Assembly: GCA_964630925.1 (NCBI GenBank)
Contig: CAZVZK010000083.1
Span: 1-44,446, forward strand
Source: RGDT01 sp964630925
GTDB lineage: Bacteria > Planctomycetota > Planctomycetia > Gemmatales > Gemmataceae
DNA: 44,446 nt
Direction: 5' to 3'
The notes beneath the pieces are model-generated. The model was not told the origin of the DNA, did not search any database, and saw only the letters and a program-made list of their open reading frames with translations. The translations under genes and the position numbers were made by a program. Below are positions 16,561 to 25,771 of the stretch, in pieces; the first letter of the stretch is position 1, and every line of letters begins with the position of its first letter.

Positions 16561-17646
16561 ATGTCGCGCGGCAAGATGCTGCTATTCGCGGTGCCGGCTG
16601 TCCTGCTGCTCGGCGGGGCGTGTGCCCTGTGGCTGGGGTGGGGCACGATGCGCGCCTGGTACGTCATCGCCGGCCTCAAGAAGGCCGACGATGATTCGCG
16701 TGCCGCGTGGGTCGAGCGGGCAGTCGCCCTCGGGCCTGCCGGGGTCGATGGCCTGTTGCGTGGGCTGGAGGGCGATGGCGGCGAGAATTGCGCCGAGGCC
16801 CTGACGGCGATGGTGGCGGATTGGGGCGGCGATGAGCGTGCCGCCCGGCTGGCCGGGCAGGCGGCGGGCGTCTGCCCGGGGCTGAGCCCGGAGGGGCGCG
16901 GGCGTGCGCTGCGTGTGCTGGCCGGCTGCTGCGGGGCGGGCGACGGTGCCCGCGATGCCTGCGTGCGCCTCCTCGAGGAGGCGTGTGGGGAACGCGACCC
17001 GGCGGCGCTGGAGGGGGCGCTCGTGCTGGCCTGCCGGCTGTTGCCGGAGACGGGGCAGGCGCTGCCGGCGGCCAAGCGGCTGGCCAGGGCGGGGCTGGCG
17101 TCCGGGTCCGAATCCGCCAGGGTGCAGGCCATCCCGCTGTGCGTCCGCCCCGGCATCGACCTCACCGACGAGGTGGTCGGGCTGATGAAGACGGGGACGC
17201 CCGCGGTGCGCCGTGCGGCGGTGCTGGCGGCGGGCACCGCCGAGGGGACACGCGAGGAGACGCTGCTCGGGTGCCTGCACGACGAGGACGCCGAGGTCCG
17301 CAGGCTGGCCCACTCCACGCTGCAGGGGCGCGGGCTGCGTCCGGAGCAGATCGAGCTGGGGCGGCTGCTGACGCACGCCCGCCCGCACTCGCGTCTGCTC
17401 GTCCTCGACAAGCTGCGCGAGGTGAACGACGTGGACCCCGTGACGTGGGTCACGCGGCTGAGCCAGGACCCGTCGCCGGCGGTGCGCACGGCGGCGGTGC
17501 GTGTCATCAGCGAGCACCTGTCGTCCGAGATGTCCGAGCGCCTGGAACAGATGGCCCGCACCGACCCCAGCCCGACGGTGGCCCAGCTGGCGAGATATTA
17601 CCTGGCGTCGCGGCCCGTGGCGGTCCCGGTGGGCGGCAGACGCTGA
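16561..17646 (+). CDS. Membrane-anchored HEAT-repeat protein
   Basis: The 361-residue protein has an N-terminal membrane anchor or uncleaved signal (MLLFAVPAVLLLGGACALWL) and then paired helices typical of HEAT repeats. The clearest are about residues 205-245 (GTPAVRRAAVLAAGTAEG, then DEDAEVRRLAHSTLQGRG) and about 300-330 (DPSPAVRTAAVRVISEHLSS). HEAT repeats mediate protein binding; no catalytic motif is present. It likely faces the periplasm. The following gene starts 80 nt later on the same strand. Confidence 0.75.
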   Translation: MSRGKMLLFAVPAVLLLGGACALWLGWGTMRAWYVIAGLKKADDDSRAAWVERAVALGPAGVDGLLRGLEGDGGENCAEALTAMVADWGGDERAARLAGQAAGVCPGLSPEGRGRALRVLAGCCGAGDGARDACVRLLEEACGERDPAALEGALVLACRLLPETGQALPAAKRLARAGLASGSESARVQAIPLCVRPGIDLTDEVVGLMKTGTPAVRRAAVLAAGTAEGTREETLLGCLHDEDAEVRRLAHSTLQGRGLRPEQIELGRLLTHARPHSRLLVLDKLREVNDVDPVTWVTRLSQDPSPAVRTAAVRVISEHLSSEMSERLEQMARTDPSPTVAQLARYYLASRPVAVPVGGRR

Positions 17647-17725
17647 CGGCGCCTCTTGGATGCTCCCGCCGGGTTGCGGTACACTATGTGTACCCCTCCA
17701 TCCCGACGCCCCGGAGCCGTCCGCC

Positions 17726-19225
17726 ATGCCGCCAGGCTACTCCTGCCCCAACCCCGCGTGCACGCACGTCTTCGCCGCCGACGGCGTCAAGGGGGCGTCC
17801 GCCCTCACGTGCCCCGCGTGCGGCACCGTGTACCGCTTCCGGCAGACGACGCCCCCGCCCCCGGAGCCCCAGCACACCCCGTCTCCCGCGATCAGGCCGG
17901 CGCCCCCGCCACCACCGAAACTGCCGCCGCCCGTACCGCCGCCCATCGCGGCCCCCATCGCCGTGCCCGTGTATTCGGAGCCCGAGGACGAGGCCCCGCA
18001 CTCCGATCTCCTGTTCACCTCACCTGACATGGTGGTCGGGATCCCCGGCCGGGGCGACAAGGACGGCAAGCGTCGGCGTGGCGGGTCGATCCTGCCCTGG
18101 GTCGTCCTGGTGCTGGTCCTCGGCGGGCTCGGCGCCGGCGGGTACTTCCTCTACGCCCTCGTCCTCAAGGACCTCCTTCAGGATCCCGGCGCCAGGGCAC
18201 TCAAGACGAAGGCCAACTTCGCCTTCTTCCCGCCCGGCGGCTTCCGCTCCGACGAGACGTTGTTGAACAAGGCGCGGGCCAACCTGGCGATGACACGCAA
18301 GAGCGGCCCGCGCTGCCACGTGGCGGCGTACTACCTGGACTACAAGTTCCGGGAGCCGGGCGACGAGGAGCTGGTCGAGGAGGCGGTCAAGCGTCTGAAG
18401 GAGTACTTCCCTCACCTGGAGTACATCGACCCGCTGCAATCGGGGGGCAAGGGCCGCACCGGCGAGCTGGGCACGGAGAAGGCGCTGGCGCTGACGTTCA
18501 AGGCCAAGGGGGCCGACGAGGTGCCGTTCGTGGGCGAGTGCCTGATGGCGGCGCGGCGCGGCTACGCCTACTGGCTGGTCATGTGGGGGCCGGAGGATGA
18601 CAGGGACGAGCTGGAAGGCATCTGGGAGAAGCTGCGGGCCGGCTTCCGGTACGGGGAGGAGCGCGAGGGGTGGAAGCCGACCGCACGGCCGTCCACCGAC
18701 GCGAGGATCGAAGGCCTTGGCGTCACGGTGAGGCCGGCCACCGAGGTCTGGCAGGTGGAGGAGACGCCCAAGGACTACGACCCGGCGGCGGAGATGGTGC
18801 TGCGCGGGTACGAGCTGGCGCTCGACGAGGGCGGGCGGCTTCGCCGCGAGAAGATCGCCGGGCGGCTGGCGACGGTGCAATTCCTGGCGCTGCCCAAGGC
18901 GGCCGACCTCAAGTCGGCGGTGGCGGCGGCGAAGGAGCATGTCACGAAGCGTCTGAAGGATGTCAACGACGCGGTGAAGGTCGAGCCGATGAACGACCGG
19001 GGCTCGGGCAAGCCGCTCATCGAGACGGACGTGGGCGAATTCAAGGGCGAGGTGCATCACCTCGACATCCGGCAGGCGATGGACGGCAAGGGCGAGTTCG
19101 GCCTGCTGGCCGTGGTGAACCGGCCCGAGGGTGTCCTGGCGGTCTTCTGCCAGTGCCCGGCGGGCAAGCGCGGCTACTGGCTGCCGGAGTTCAAGGAGGT
19201 GTTGGCGTCGGTGCGCCGGAAATGA
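17726..19225 (+). CDS. Zinc-ribbon, Pro-rich, single-pass membrane protein
   Basis: The 499-residue protein starts with a zinc-ribbon-like motif (CPNPACTHVF ... CPACGTVYRF: CxxxxC and CxxC) of the type found in planctomycete MJ0042-like proteins. A Pro-rich linker (about 35-80) follows. A membrane helix at about 122-150 (ILPWVVLVLVLGGLGAGGYF) separates a cytosolic N-terminus from a 340-residue external domain I do not recognise. That domain holds repeated alpha/beta segments, with GECLMAARRGYAYWLVMWG in the middle and a C-terminal LLAVVNRPEGVLAVFCQCPAG. The ATG at 17726 is the first Met that keeps the zinc motif. Its end overlaps the convergent PEGA gene by 35 nt. Confidence 0.65.
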   Translation: MPPGYSCPNPACTHVFAADGVKGASALTCPACGTVYRFRQTTPPPPEPQHTPSPAIRPAPPPPPKLPPPVPPPIAAPIAVPVYSEPEDEAPHSDLLFTSPDMVVGIPGRGDKDGKRRRGGSILPWVVLVLVLGGLGAGGYFLYALVLKDLLQDPGARALKTKANFAFFPPGGFRSDETLLNKARANLAMTRKSGPRCHVAAYYLDYKFREPGDEELVEEAVKRLKEYFPHLEYIDPLQSGGKGRTGELGTEKALALTFKAKGADEVPFVGECLMAARRGYAYWLVMWGPEDDRDELEGIWEKLRAGFRYGEEREGWKPTARPSTDARIEGLGVTVRPATEVWQVEETPKDYDPAAEMVLRGYELALDEGGRLRREKIAGRLATVQFLALPKAADLKSAVAAAKEHVTKRLKDVNDAVKVEPMNDRGSGKPLIETDVGEFKGEVHHLDIRQAMDGKGEFGLLAVVNRPEGVLAVFCQCPAGKRGYWLPEFKEVLASVRRK

Positions 19226-19703
19226 TGGGCGTCCCCGGCACCACGGGGGCCGGGCGCTCGCGTGCCCTGGTGCGCGGGCCGGGCTGGGCGTCGGGCGGGG
19301 GCTGGATGCCCTTGCTCATCTCCTGGAGCTGGTTGGCGCGTCCGCGGATGTCGTCGTGGCGGATCACGCGTGCCGGGGGCAGCTGGAAGTGCAGCACCGG
19401 GCGGTCGCGGAATTGCCAGGGGATGACGTTCTCGGTGATGAAGTCGATGCCGGGGTACTGATACCACGGCGCGACGAGGTCGGGGTAGAAGTCCGTGGGC
19501 TCGCAGCCGTCGCGGACGAGGCGGTAGTGGTACTTGCCGTAGTAGGTGAACGGCTCCTCGACCGGCGTCACGCCGATGGGCTGGCCGTTGCGGTACACCA
19601 TCGCCCCGGAGGGCGAGGACGTGATGAGGACGCGGCGCGTGACGCAGCCGGCGGACGGCAGGCACGCCAGGAGGGCAAGCAGCAACAGGCCGTATCGCTT
19701 CAT
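19191..19703 (-). CDS. PEGA-domain lipoprotein
   Basis: A 170-residue lipoprotein. The signal ends in a lipobox-like LPSAGC (Cys about 20). The mature protein begins with a PEGA domain: RRVLITSSPSGAMVYRNGQP, then IGVTPVEEPFTYYGKYHYRL. PEGA domains are surface-layer-associated beta modules. A Pro-rich tail (about 130-170) ends the protein. The gene is convergent with and overlaps the last 35 nt of the zinc-ribbon gene; both frames look genuine up to their stops. The ATG at 19703 is the natural signal-peptide start. Confidence 0.78.
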   Translation of the reverse strand: MKRYGLLLLALLACLPSAGCVTRRVLITSSPSGAMVYRNGQPIGVTPVEEPFTYYGKYHYRLVRDGCEPTDFYPDLVAPWYQYPGIDFITENVIPWQFRDRPVLHFQLPPARVIRHDDIRGRANQLQEMSKGIQPPPDAQPGPRTRARERPAPVVPGTPIISGAPTPTPP

Positions 19704-19828
19704 GGGCGGGGGGGATAGCGTCCGGGCGGGGACGAATCAAGCCGAAAGGCGAAGACGGGGCTTGCGGCGTCCCGGTGAAGGTGGTATTGCGGGCGCGCTC
19801 GACCACCAGGACCCGCCGAGGGCCGGGC

Positions 19829-20659
19829 ATGCGGAGGCCGGCCCTGTTGCTGTGCATGATCGCCCTGGCGGCGCGGGCCGACGGGCCCGTCGTGCCGCTG
19901 GGGCGCATCGCCGCGCCGGCGGAGGGCGGGCAGCCGGCCCCGCTGTTCACGGGCCGCATCCGGCCATTCCGCGTCCAGACCGGGTACCTGCTGGAGACGC
20001 CCTGGCTCGACGGGGACGACCCCTCAGCGGCCCCGGACCCGGGGCCGGACTGGATGACCCTATCCCTGGGGAACGACAACCCGTCGTTCGGCTTCCGCAG
20101 GCGGGGCGATCCGGGGGGAGTGGGGTTCACGCGTCTGGCGTCGCAGGTGCAGCTCTTCGACACGGCGCAGACCTCGATGGCGCTGTGCGTGAACGCGGTC
20201 GCCCCCGCGGGGGTGCAGAACGACGGGCTGCCGGACTCGAGGGGCGCGACGGTGTTCATGCCCGCCTTCTCGCTCTTCCACGCCCTCGACGACGCGACCG
20301 GCCTGCTGTTGTCGGTCGGCACCAACCTCACCCTGCCCGGCCCGGCGACGGCGCAGACGCAGACGCAGACGCAGACGCGCCGCGATCTGCAATACGGGGT
20401 GGCCCTTTACCGCGCCGTCGATGCCGACCCGGCGGGCCTGTTCCACAACGTCTACCTCTCGGTCGAGGCACTGGGCCAGCAGCGCGATGCGCGGGACCAG
20501 CGCGGCCCCGTCACCTGGGAGCTGCTGCCCGGGCTGCACTGGCAGCCCGCCCCCAACTGGGCCGTGTCGGGGGGCTTCGCCATGCCGATGGCCGCCCGCG
20601 GCGACCCCTGGCAGCAGCCCACGCAGCAGTGGCAGATCCGCTGCACCATCCAGTTTTAG
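19829..20659 (+). CDS. Putative outer-membrane beta-barrel protein
   Basis: The 276-residue protein starts MRRPALLLCMIALAARA, a Sec signal with an ARA-type cleavage site. The mature protein has alternating polar/hydrophobic strands (FTRLASQVQLFDTAQTSMAL; GLLLSVGTNLTL; HNVYLSVEAL; WAVSGGFAMPM) and ends in a terminal Phe (WQIRCTIQF), the mark of barrel-assembly substrates. A run of QTQTQTQT comes from a 6-bp microsatellite (CAGACG x4, 20354-20377), which could vary in length. The function is unknown; the layout resembles MetA-type or porin-like proteins. The ATG at 19829 is chosen over one at 19775 because it gives the signal peptide. Confidence 0.6.
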   Translation: MRRPALLLCMIALAARADGPVVPLGRIAAPAEGGQPAPLFTGRIRPFRVQTGYLLETPWLDGDDPSAAPDPGPDWMTLSLGNDNPSFGFRRRGDPGGVGFTRLASQVQLFDTAQTSMALCVNAVAPAGVQNDGLPDSRGATVFMPAFSLFHALDDATGLLLSVGTNLTLPGPATAQTQTQTQTRRDLQYGVALYRAVDADPAGLFHNVYLSVEALGQQRDARDQRGPVTWELLPGLHWQPAPNWAVSGGFAMPMAARGDPWQQPTQQWQIRCTIQF

Positions 20660-20735
20660 AGTAGAATCGGGGGTGTTGTGGCGGTGTGGGAGCGCTCCGC
20701 TTCGCGTCGCGGCTACCCAATCCGCGGCGCCGACT

Positions 20736-23315
20736 TCACCCCAATCTCGCCAGGGCCTCCGACGCCTCGCCGACCAGTGGGTTGCCGTGGTACGCCGTCA
20801 CCTGGCTGTAACACTTCTTCGCCCGCACCGGGTCGCCCAGGGCCTCGTAGGCCTGGCCGAGCTTCAGCCAGGTCCGCGCGCCGCTCTTGGCCGACTTGCG
20901 GAAGTCGTTGAGGCAGGCGATGGCCTGCTCCGGCCTGCCGGCCTCGAGGTGGAGGTCGCCGAGGATCTGGCACGCGACGTACCAGGCGTCGGCGTCGTCA
21001 CCGGCGAACGACGTCGGCTGTTGCGGGCCGCGGGCCTTCTCCAGGAGGGCCGTCGCCTCGTCGCGTTCGCCGTAGCGGAGCTGGACGCGGGCGAGCAGGA
21101 CCATGGCGGTCAGGCTGCCCGGCTTCGCCACCAGCGCGAGGGTGGCCAGGTGGCGGGCCACGTCGAGCCAGTCGAGGTCGGCGTACTTCTCCAGGATGGT
21201 CCGCGTCTTGTCGATGCAGTACTGGAAGTCGAACCCAGGGCCGTACTGCTCCAGCCGCGCCGCCAGGTCCTCCGGCTTGATCGAGTAGTAGTACCGGTCC
21301 TTGCGTTCCAGGAGGTCCGGGTCGGTGGAGTTGTAGGTGAGGGCCTGATCGGTGGCCCGCGCCGCCGCGAGGGCGTCGCCCTTCTTCTCGTAGAGGTCGG
21401 CGAGGGTGCGGAGGGTGGCGATGCCGGCGTGCTCCGACTCGCTGTAGAGGCGGAAGTTCTCGATGGCGGCGTCGGTGTCGCCGCGGTGCAGCGCCTCCTC
21501 GGCGAGGTAACGGACGACGGAGAAGTAGGCCTGGCGCTCCTCGTCGCCGAGGTTGCGCTGGCCGACGGCGAGGCCGGCGCGTTTCGCCAGCTCGTAATTA
21601 TGGCGAGCCTCGTCCATCAGGCCGACCCTCCGCTGGGCGTTGGCGATCTGGACGAAGAGGCTGGTCCCGAGGGTGGGCAGGCCGCGGGCGGCGATGCGCA
21701 GGTACTCGCCGCCGCGCTGCCAGTGGGTGTCGTCGTTGATGAGGCCGAGGCCGAGGTGCTGGGCGTACTCGTGATCGAACTGCGAAGCGGCGAGCCCGTC
21801 CGGGGCGGCGGTGTCGTACTCGGCCTCGGTCAGGCCGCGGTACAGGAGCTTCTTCAGCTCGATGACGTCCTTGTCGCCGGGCTCCTGCGCCAGGTGGCGC
21901 TCGACGGCGGCGATGGCCTCCATGCGGCGGCCGGGGTGGGCGAGCTGGGGGTCGCCGACGCGCTCGCGCAGCCCCGCGTGCAGGCGGAGCGCGAGCTGCC
22001 ATGCGGGAAGCAGGACCGCCTGGCGGTGGGCGTCGTCGTGGCCGTGGTGCGCCGGGTCGAGGACGTGCTCGAGCAGCTGGGCGGCGGCTTCGATGTCGTG
22101 GCCGTGGGTTGCGGCGACGGCGCGCCAGTACTGGACCTGGGGGCGGCGGGCGGGCTGGAGGCGTTCGACGAGGACGAGCAGCCGGTCTGCCTCGTTGCGC
22201 TGGGCGTCGTCGGGCTTGTGGAGGAGGAGGGCACCGGCGCGGCTGAGGCAGAGGTCGAGATCGACGAGGCCGAGGGTCTGGTGGTCGTCGGCGAGCTTGT
22301 CGAGGTCGAGGGAGCAATGGACCTCCCAGAAGCCGGCGCGGGCGAGGGCGTTCTCCGGGTCGAGCTGGAGGGCGCGGCGGAAGGCCATGAGGGCCTTGCG
22401 GTGCTTGCCGCCGCGGGCGTAGCCGAGGCCGCGGACGGTGTGCTTGAAGACGCGGAGGCCCGGGAGGACCTGGATGGTGTAGACGAGGAAGAGGCCGAGG
22501 GGGACGAGGAGGACGTAGGCCTTGCTGTCGCCGACGAGGATGGCGAGGCTGGCGCCGAGCATGCCGCACATGAGGGCGATCTCGGCCTCGCTCTCCTCCT
22601 CGTGGCCGGCGAAGGTGAGGAGGTAGAAGAAGGGGAGGCCGACGAGGAGCTGGATGGCGAAGTGTTCGCGGTTGGCGAGGCGGTACGGCTCGGTGATGCC
22701 GAGCCAGTCGATGCGGACGAGGCCGAGGTAGGCCATGCCGACGGCGGTGAGGGCGGCGGCGAGGGCGATCAACAGGCCGATGCGGGTGAGGCCATCCTTC
22801 ACCTGGCGGAGGACGCCGGCGACGGCGCCGGCGGCGGCGCCGAGGAGGAGGGTGGGGAGGAGGAGGGCGCGGGCGGGGTCGTCGGCGGGCAGCATCTCGC
22901 GGAGCCACCAGGCGCCGCCGATCATGCCGGCGAGGATGCCGATGTAGACGAGGGTGGAGCCCTCCAGGAGGAGGAAGAGGAGGAAGAGGACGGGCCTGCC
23001 GCCGACGCTGACGCCCTCGCGGATCTTGAGGGCGGCGGCGACGAGGAGGGCGAGGGCGAGGCCGACGGCGGGGGTGGCGGTGGAGCGGAGGAGGCCGTGC
23101 TGCCAGCCGGGCTCGGCGTCGGCGGGGATGGCGGCGAGGAGGAAGGCCGAGTAGATGACGAGGCCGAGGAAGAGGCCCTTGAGGGCGTATTCGGTCTGGA
23201 AGAGCTGCATGGGTGGCGGCGGGGAAGGGGGAGGGGCGGGTCGGGGTGCGGGGCGTGCCGGCTCCTCGGGCGGGGCCTGGAAGAAGGACATCAAAAGTGG
23301 CAGCCAGCGGAGCAT
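20736..23315 (-). CDS. Polytopic membrane protein with long TPR region
   Basis: The 859-residue protein has a Pro-rich N-terminus, seven or eight membrane helices (about 40-330; for example LFLGLVIYSAFLLAAIP, PVLFLLFLLLEGSTLVYIGI, GLLIALAAALTAVGMAYLGL, LVPLGLFLVYTIQVLPGL) and then TPR-like helix pairs to the end (GGKHRKALMAFRRALQLDPE; ARTWLKLGQAYEALGDPVRA). TPR regions bind partner proteins. The start at 23315 is fixed by GGAGGTGCCG directly before ATG; an internal ATG at 23210 is less well placed. It is the last gene of the minus-strand run that starts at 40955, but 211 nt separate it from DUF1552, so it may have its own promoter. Confidence 0.8.
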   Translation of the reverse strand: MLRWLPLLMSFFQAPPEEPARPAPRPAPPPSPPPPMQLFQTEYALKGLFLGLVIYSAFLLAAIPADAEPGWQHGLLRSTATPAVGLALALLVAAALKIREGVSVGGRPVLFLLFLLLEGSTLVYIGILAGMIGGAWWLREMLPADDPARALLLPTLLLGAAAGAVAGVLRQVKDGLTRIGLLIALAAALTAVGMAYLGLVRIDWLGITEPYRLANREHFAIQLLVGLPFFYLLTFAGHEEESEAEIALMCGMLGASLAILVGDSKAYVLLVPLGLFLVYTIQVLPGLRVFKHTVRGLGYARGGKHRKALMAFRRALQLDPENALARAGFWEVHCSLDLDKLADDHQTLGLVDLDLCLSRAGALLLHKPDDAQRNEADRLLVLVERLQPARRPQVQYWRAVAATHGHDIEAAAQLLEHVLDPAHHGHDDAHRQAVLLPAWQLALRLHAGLRERVGDPQLAHPGRRMEAIAAVERHLAQEPGDKDVIELKKLLYRGLTEAEYDTAAPDGLAASQFDHEYAQHLGLGLINDDTHWQRGGEYLRIAARGLPTLGTSLFVQIANAQRRVGLMDEARHNYELAKRAGLAVGQRNLGDEERQAYFSVVRYLAEEALHRGDTDAAIENFRLYSESEHAGIATLRTLADLYEKKGDALAAARATDQALTYNSTDPDLLERKDRYYYSIKPEDLAARLEQYGPGFDFQYCIDKTRTILEKYADLDWLDVARHLATLALVAKPGSLTAMVLLARVQLRYGERDEATALLEKARGPQQPTSFAGDDADAWYVACQILGDLHLEAGRPEQAIACLNDFRKSAKSGARTWLKLGQAYEALGDPVRAKKCYSQVTAYHGNPLVGEASEALARLG

Positions 23316-23402
23316 CGGCACCTCCGTGGCCAGCCTACGGGAGAAGCGGGCGCGAGGGAAGGGCCCGGCGAGGGATGACGATGGGGGAAGGCCCGATCCG
23401 GA

Positions 23403-23531
23403 ACCGCTGACGCTCCACTCGGGGCGCTGAGACGCGAAAGAAGAAGATCCGCTGACGCTCCAACTCGGGGCGCTGACGCATCCCCGCTCGCCCGATCCAG
23501 AGCCGCTCACGCTCCACGCGGGGCGCTCACA
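23403..23531. repeat. Three copies of a CCGCTGACGCTCCA repeat
   Basis: Copies at about 23403-23431, 23451-23479 and 23503-23531 share CCGCT(G/C)ACGCTCCA, then a short variable step and CGGGGCGCT(G/C)A. Spacing is about 48-52 bp. The last copy overlaps the 3' end of the DUF1552 gene. It resembles GCTGACGCTCC-type interspersed repeats abundant in Gemmata-like genomes (from memory). The 211-nt gap between the TPR and DUF1552 genes holds little else. Confidence 0.75.
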
Positions 23532-24849
23532 GGCCCGCGATCTCGCCCGTCGCGTCGGCGAATGACTTCGCGTCCACGCCCATCCTCCGGCCGAGCGTCA
23601 GCAGGACGTTCGACAGCGGCGGGTTCTTCGCCGGGTCGAAGGCCAGGTGGCCCGCGTGCTTCAGGCCCAGCTTGCGGCCCCCGGCGACCAGCAGCGGTAG
23701 GTTCTTCGGGGAGTGCTCGCCGCCCAGGCCGGAGTTCATCCCCGAGCCGAACAGGACCATCGTGCGGCCCAGCATGTCGGCGTCGCCCTCCTCCGTCTTC
23801 TTCAACAGGTCGAGGAAGCGGGCCAGGCGGCCGACGTGGAAGCGGTCGATGGCGGCCAGCTTCGCCAGCATGCCGGGGTCGCCGCCGTGGTGCGATAGCT
23901 CGTGGTGGTTCTCGCCGCCGCCGCCGTAGCCGCCGGCCTCGCGCGACCACTCGAAGGTGACGACGCGGGTCGTGTCGGTGATGAACGCGAGGTAGGTCAG
24001 CTCGAGCATCACGTCCAGCCACATGGGGCGGTCGTGGCCGTCGCCCGGCTTGCTGCCCAGTTGCAGGCCCTTCTCGCCGACCTTCGGCTTGGGCACGTCC
24101 ACCCACGAGGCCAGGCGCTCGACGCCCTTCTCGGTCGTCCGTACGCTCGACAAGTACTCGTCCACTTTCCGACGGTCGGACGCGCCCAGCTTCTTCTCCA
24201 GGGCCCGGGCCTCCTCGGCCACGTCGTCGAGGATGCTGCGGCGCTCGGCGTAACGCTTGAGGGCGGCGGCCCGGCCGCCGGCGCTCTCGGGCACGAAGAG
24301 ACGCTCGAAGAGGCGGCGCGGGGAGTTCTCCGCCGGGAGCGGCGTGCCGTTGATGTCGAAGGAGAGGGTGTGGGAGTGGCCGGCGCCGCCGGTGCCGCTC
24401 ATGTCGGAGAGCTGGAGCGAGGCGAAGCGTGTCTTCTTGCCGTGCACGTCGGCGGCGAGCTGGTCGATGCTGACGGAGTTGGTGTAGTCGGCGCCGGGCT
24501 TGCTCTTGAGCTTCGCGGCCGTCAGCCAGGTGTCGGCGCCGGAGTGGCCGCCCTCGGACGCCGGGTGCCCGAGGCCGCTGAGGACGGTGAAGTCGGCCTT
24601 GTGGGCCTTAAGCGGCTCCAGGGTCGGGGAGAGGGCGTAGGTGGCCCCCTTGTCCTTGGGCACCCACTGGGCGATGTTGACGCCGTTGGGGATGTAGCAG
24701 CAGAGGAGGCGCGGGGCGATCACGTCGCTCTTCCTCCACGGCTCGAAGGTGGACGGGGCGGCGCCGGATCGGGGGAGCATCGCCTCCAGCAGGGGGAGGG
24801 CGATGGCCGCGCCGGCGGTCCGGAGCATCGAACGGCGTGATAGCGTCAT
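23527..24849 (-). CDS. DUF1552 family Tat-exported protein
   Basis: The 440-residue protein begins SRRSMLRTAGAAIALPLLEA, a twin-arginine signal. The body matches DUF1552: APRLLCCYIPNGVNIAQWVP, DFTVLSGLGHP, GGHSGADTWLTA, then FITDTTRVVTFEWSREAGG, HHELSHHGGD, and LFGSGMNSGLGGEHSPKNLP. In planctomycetes it is normally paired with a DUF1592/1588 cytochrome-like protein whose role is unknown; that partner is not here. It starts 41 nt after the end of the broken ferritin-like gene, so it was probably in the same operon and may have lost its upstream promoter through the insertion. Confidence 0.88.
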   Translation of the reverse strand: MTLSRRSMLRTAGAAIALPLLEAMLPRSGAAPSTFEPWRKSDVIAPRLLCCYIPNGVNIAQWVPKDKGATYALSPTLEPLKAHKADFTVLSGLGHPASEGGHSGADTWLTAAKLKSKPGADYTNSVSIDQLAADVHGKKTRFASLQLSDMSGTGGAGHSHTLSFDINGTPLPAENSPRRLFERLFVPESAGGRAAALKRYAERRSILDDVAEEARALEKKLGASDRRKVDEYLSSVRTTEKGVERLASWVDVPKPKVGEKGLQLGSKPGDGHDRPMWLDVMLELTYLAFITDTTRVVTFEWSREAGGYGGGGENHHELSHHGGDPGMLAKLAAIDRFHVGRLARFLDLLKKTEEGDADMLGRTMVLFGSGMNSGLGGEHSPKNLPLLVAGGRKLGLKHAGHLAFDPAKNPPLSNVLLTLGRRMGVDAKSFADATGEIAGL

Positions 24850-24890
24850 CGGTCAATCTCCGGGTCGTCCCGCCGGGGTGAGGGCGCCCC

Positions 24891-25430
24891 TCACCCGCTG
24901 GCGCCGGCACCCACCGTCTTGAGGTCGGCGCGCTGGCCCTCGTAACTGGTAGCATACGACAGCACCCGTGCGTCCGGCTCCTCGCCCCAGGCGCGGCACG
25001 CCTGGGTGTACACCGCCGGCCACCAGCTCTCGTGCCGCGTCAGGCCCTGATCCAGCACCTGACGCCAGTTGCTCAGGATGCGCGACCAGCATTTGTCGCC
25101 GTACTCCAACGCCTCCTTGAGGTCGGCGAAGAGGGGGATGTACCAGCGGCGGCCGATCTGGGCGTGTAACACCTCGTCGGCCCAGTCGAAGTCCTGGATC
25201 GTCTTCACGAGAGGCAGGCCTGACTCGGCGCCGACCTCCCACTCGTAGCGCTTGCCCGTCTTCGTCATCAGGCCCTGCTCGATGAAGAACAGGACGGCGT
25301 GGCGCTCCATCGCGGTGCATTCGGTGTTGAGGCGGAGCGACCAGTTGTGGGTGATGCGCGCCTGGGCCCAGTCCACGCCGAGGGAGGCGAAGCCGACCTC
25401 GCCCATCATGGCGTGGCGGGCCTCGTCCCA
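24891..25430 (-). pseudogene. Ferritin-like protein, 3' fragment (disrupted gene)
   Basis: These 180 codons are the C-terminal part of a gene whose 5' part lies at 39042-39908. Read together they give one 468-codon frame with RQL-WDEARHAMMGE across the join. The fragment carries two ExxH motifs, EARH and EVLH (in FDWADEVLHAQIG), typical of di-iron ferritin-like bundles, and resembles DUF455-type proteins. In the present arrangement it has no natural start; a GTG at 25433 would need a new promoter. The product is likely absent or non-functional. I see no further damage, which suggests a recent insertion. Confidence 0.85.
25422..25430. other. attL core (host-element junction)
   Basis: The host-side CTCGTCCCA corresponds to CTCATCCCA at the right end. 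The one mismatch (G/A) and the sequences beyond place the crossover within TCCCA (25426-25430). To the left lies the ferritin-like 3' fragment; to the right the element begins CACCCATCC. A very short imperfect core is typical of large serine integrases. Confidence 0.8.
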
Positions 25431-25771
25431 CACCCATCCACAACAGTCATCATGTGAGGCGGGTGTTCGCCTGGGCCGCCTGACCCACGTCCCCTCGCCC
25501 TCGGGGAAGGGCCTGCACTTCGCCCAGGATGAGCGCCACGCCCCTCCAGCGTGTCAGGCACCCAATCCCCTCACCGAGGGCCGTCGAGGCCGCTGGCGCT
25601 CGTTTACGCGATCCTGAAACCCGGTGAATCCAGCCGCTTTCCCCCTCCACGCGACCGGGAGAGCGCCTAGACAAACATTCACGCCCCTCGTCGTGGGGGG
25701 CGGAAGAAGTGGGCCGGGCGGCGAGCCAACGCCCCCGGCCCTGGTGACAGCCCTGAAAGGAGGGCCGCACG
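25431..25771. other. Left end of the element, non-coding
   Basis: The first 53 nt complete the integrase reading frame in the excised circle (stop TGA at 25481-25483). The rest has no gene in the integrated state. A block at about 25528-25590 resembles 27540-27612, and CGGTGAATCC at about 25622 recurs near 37210 with similar flanks, so the element has internal repeats. AAAGGAGGG near the end is the ribosome binding site of the HNH gene. Confidence 0.5.

Noticed and set aside
20421..23378. A 985-codon plus-strand frame
   Set aside because: Mirror of the TPR protein gene; Glu/Gly/Ala/Val-rich low-complexity product. The minus-strand frame has membrane helices, TPRs and a Shine-Dalgarno site.
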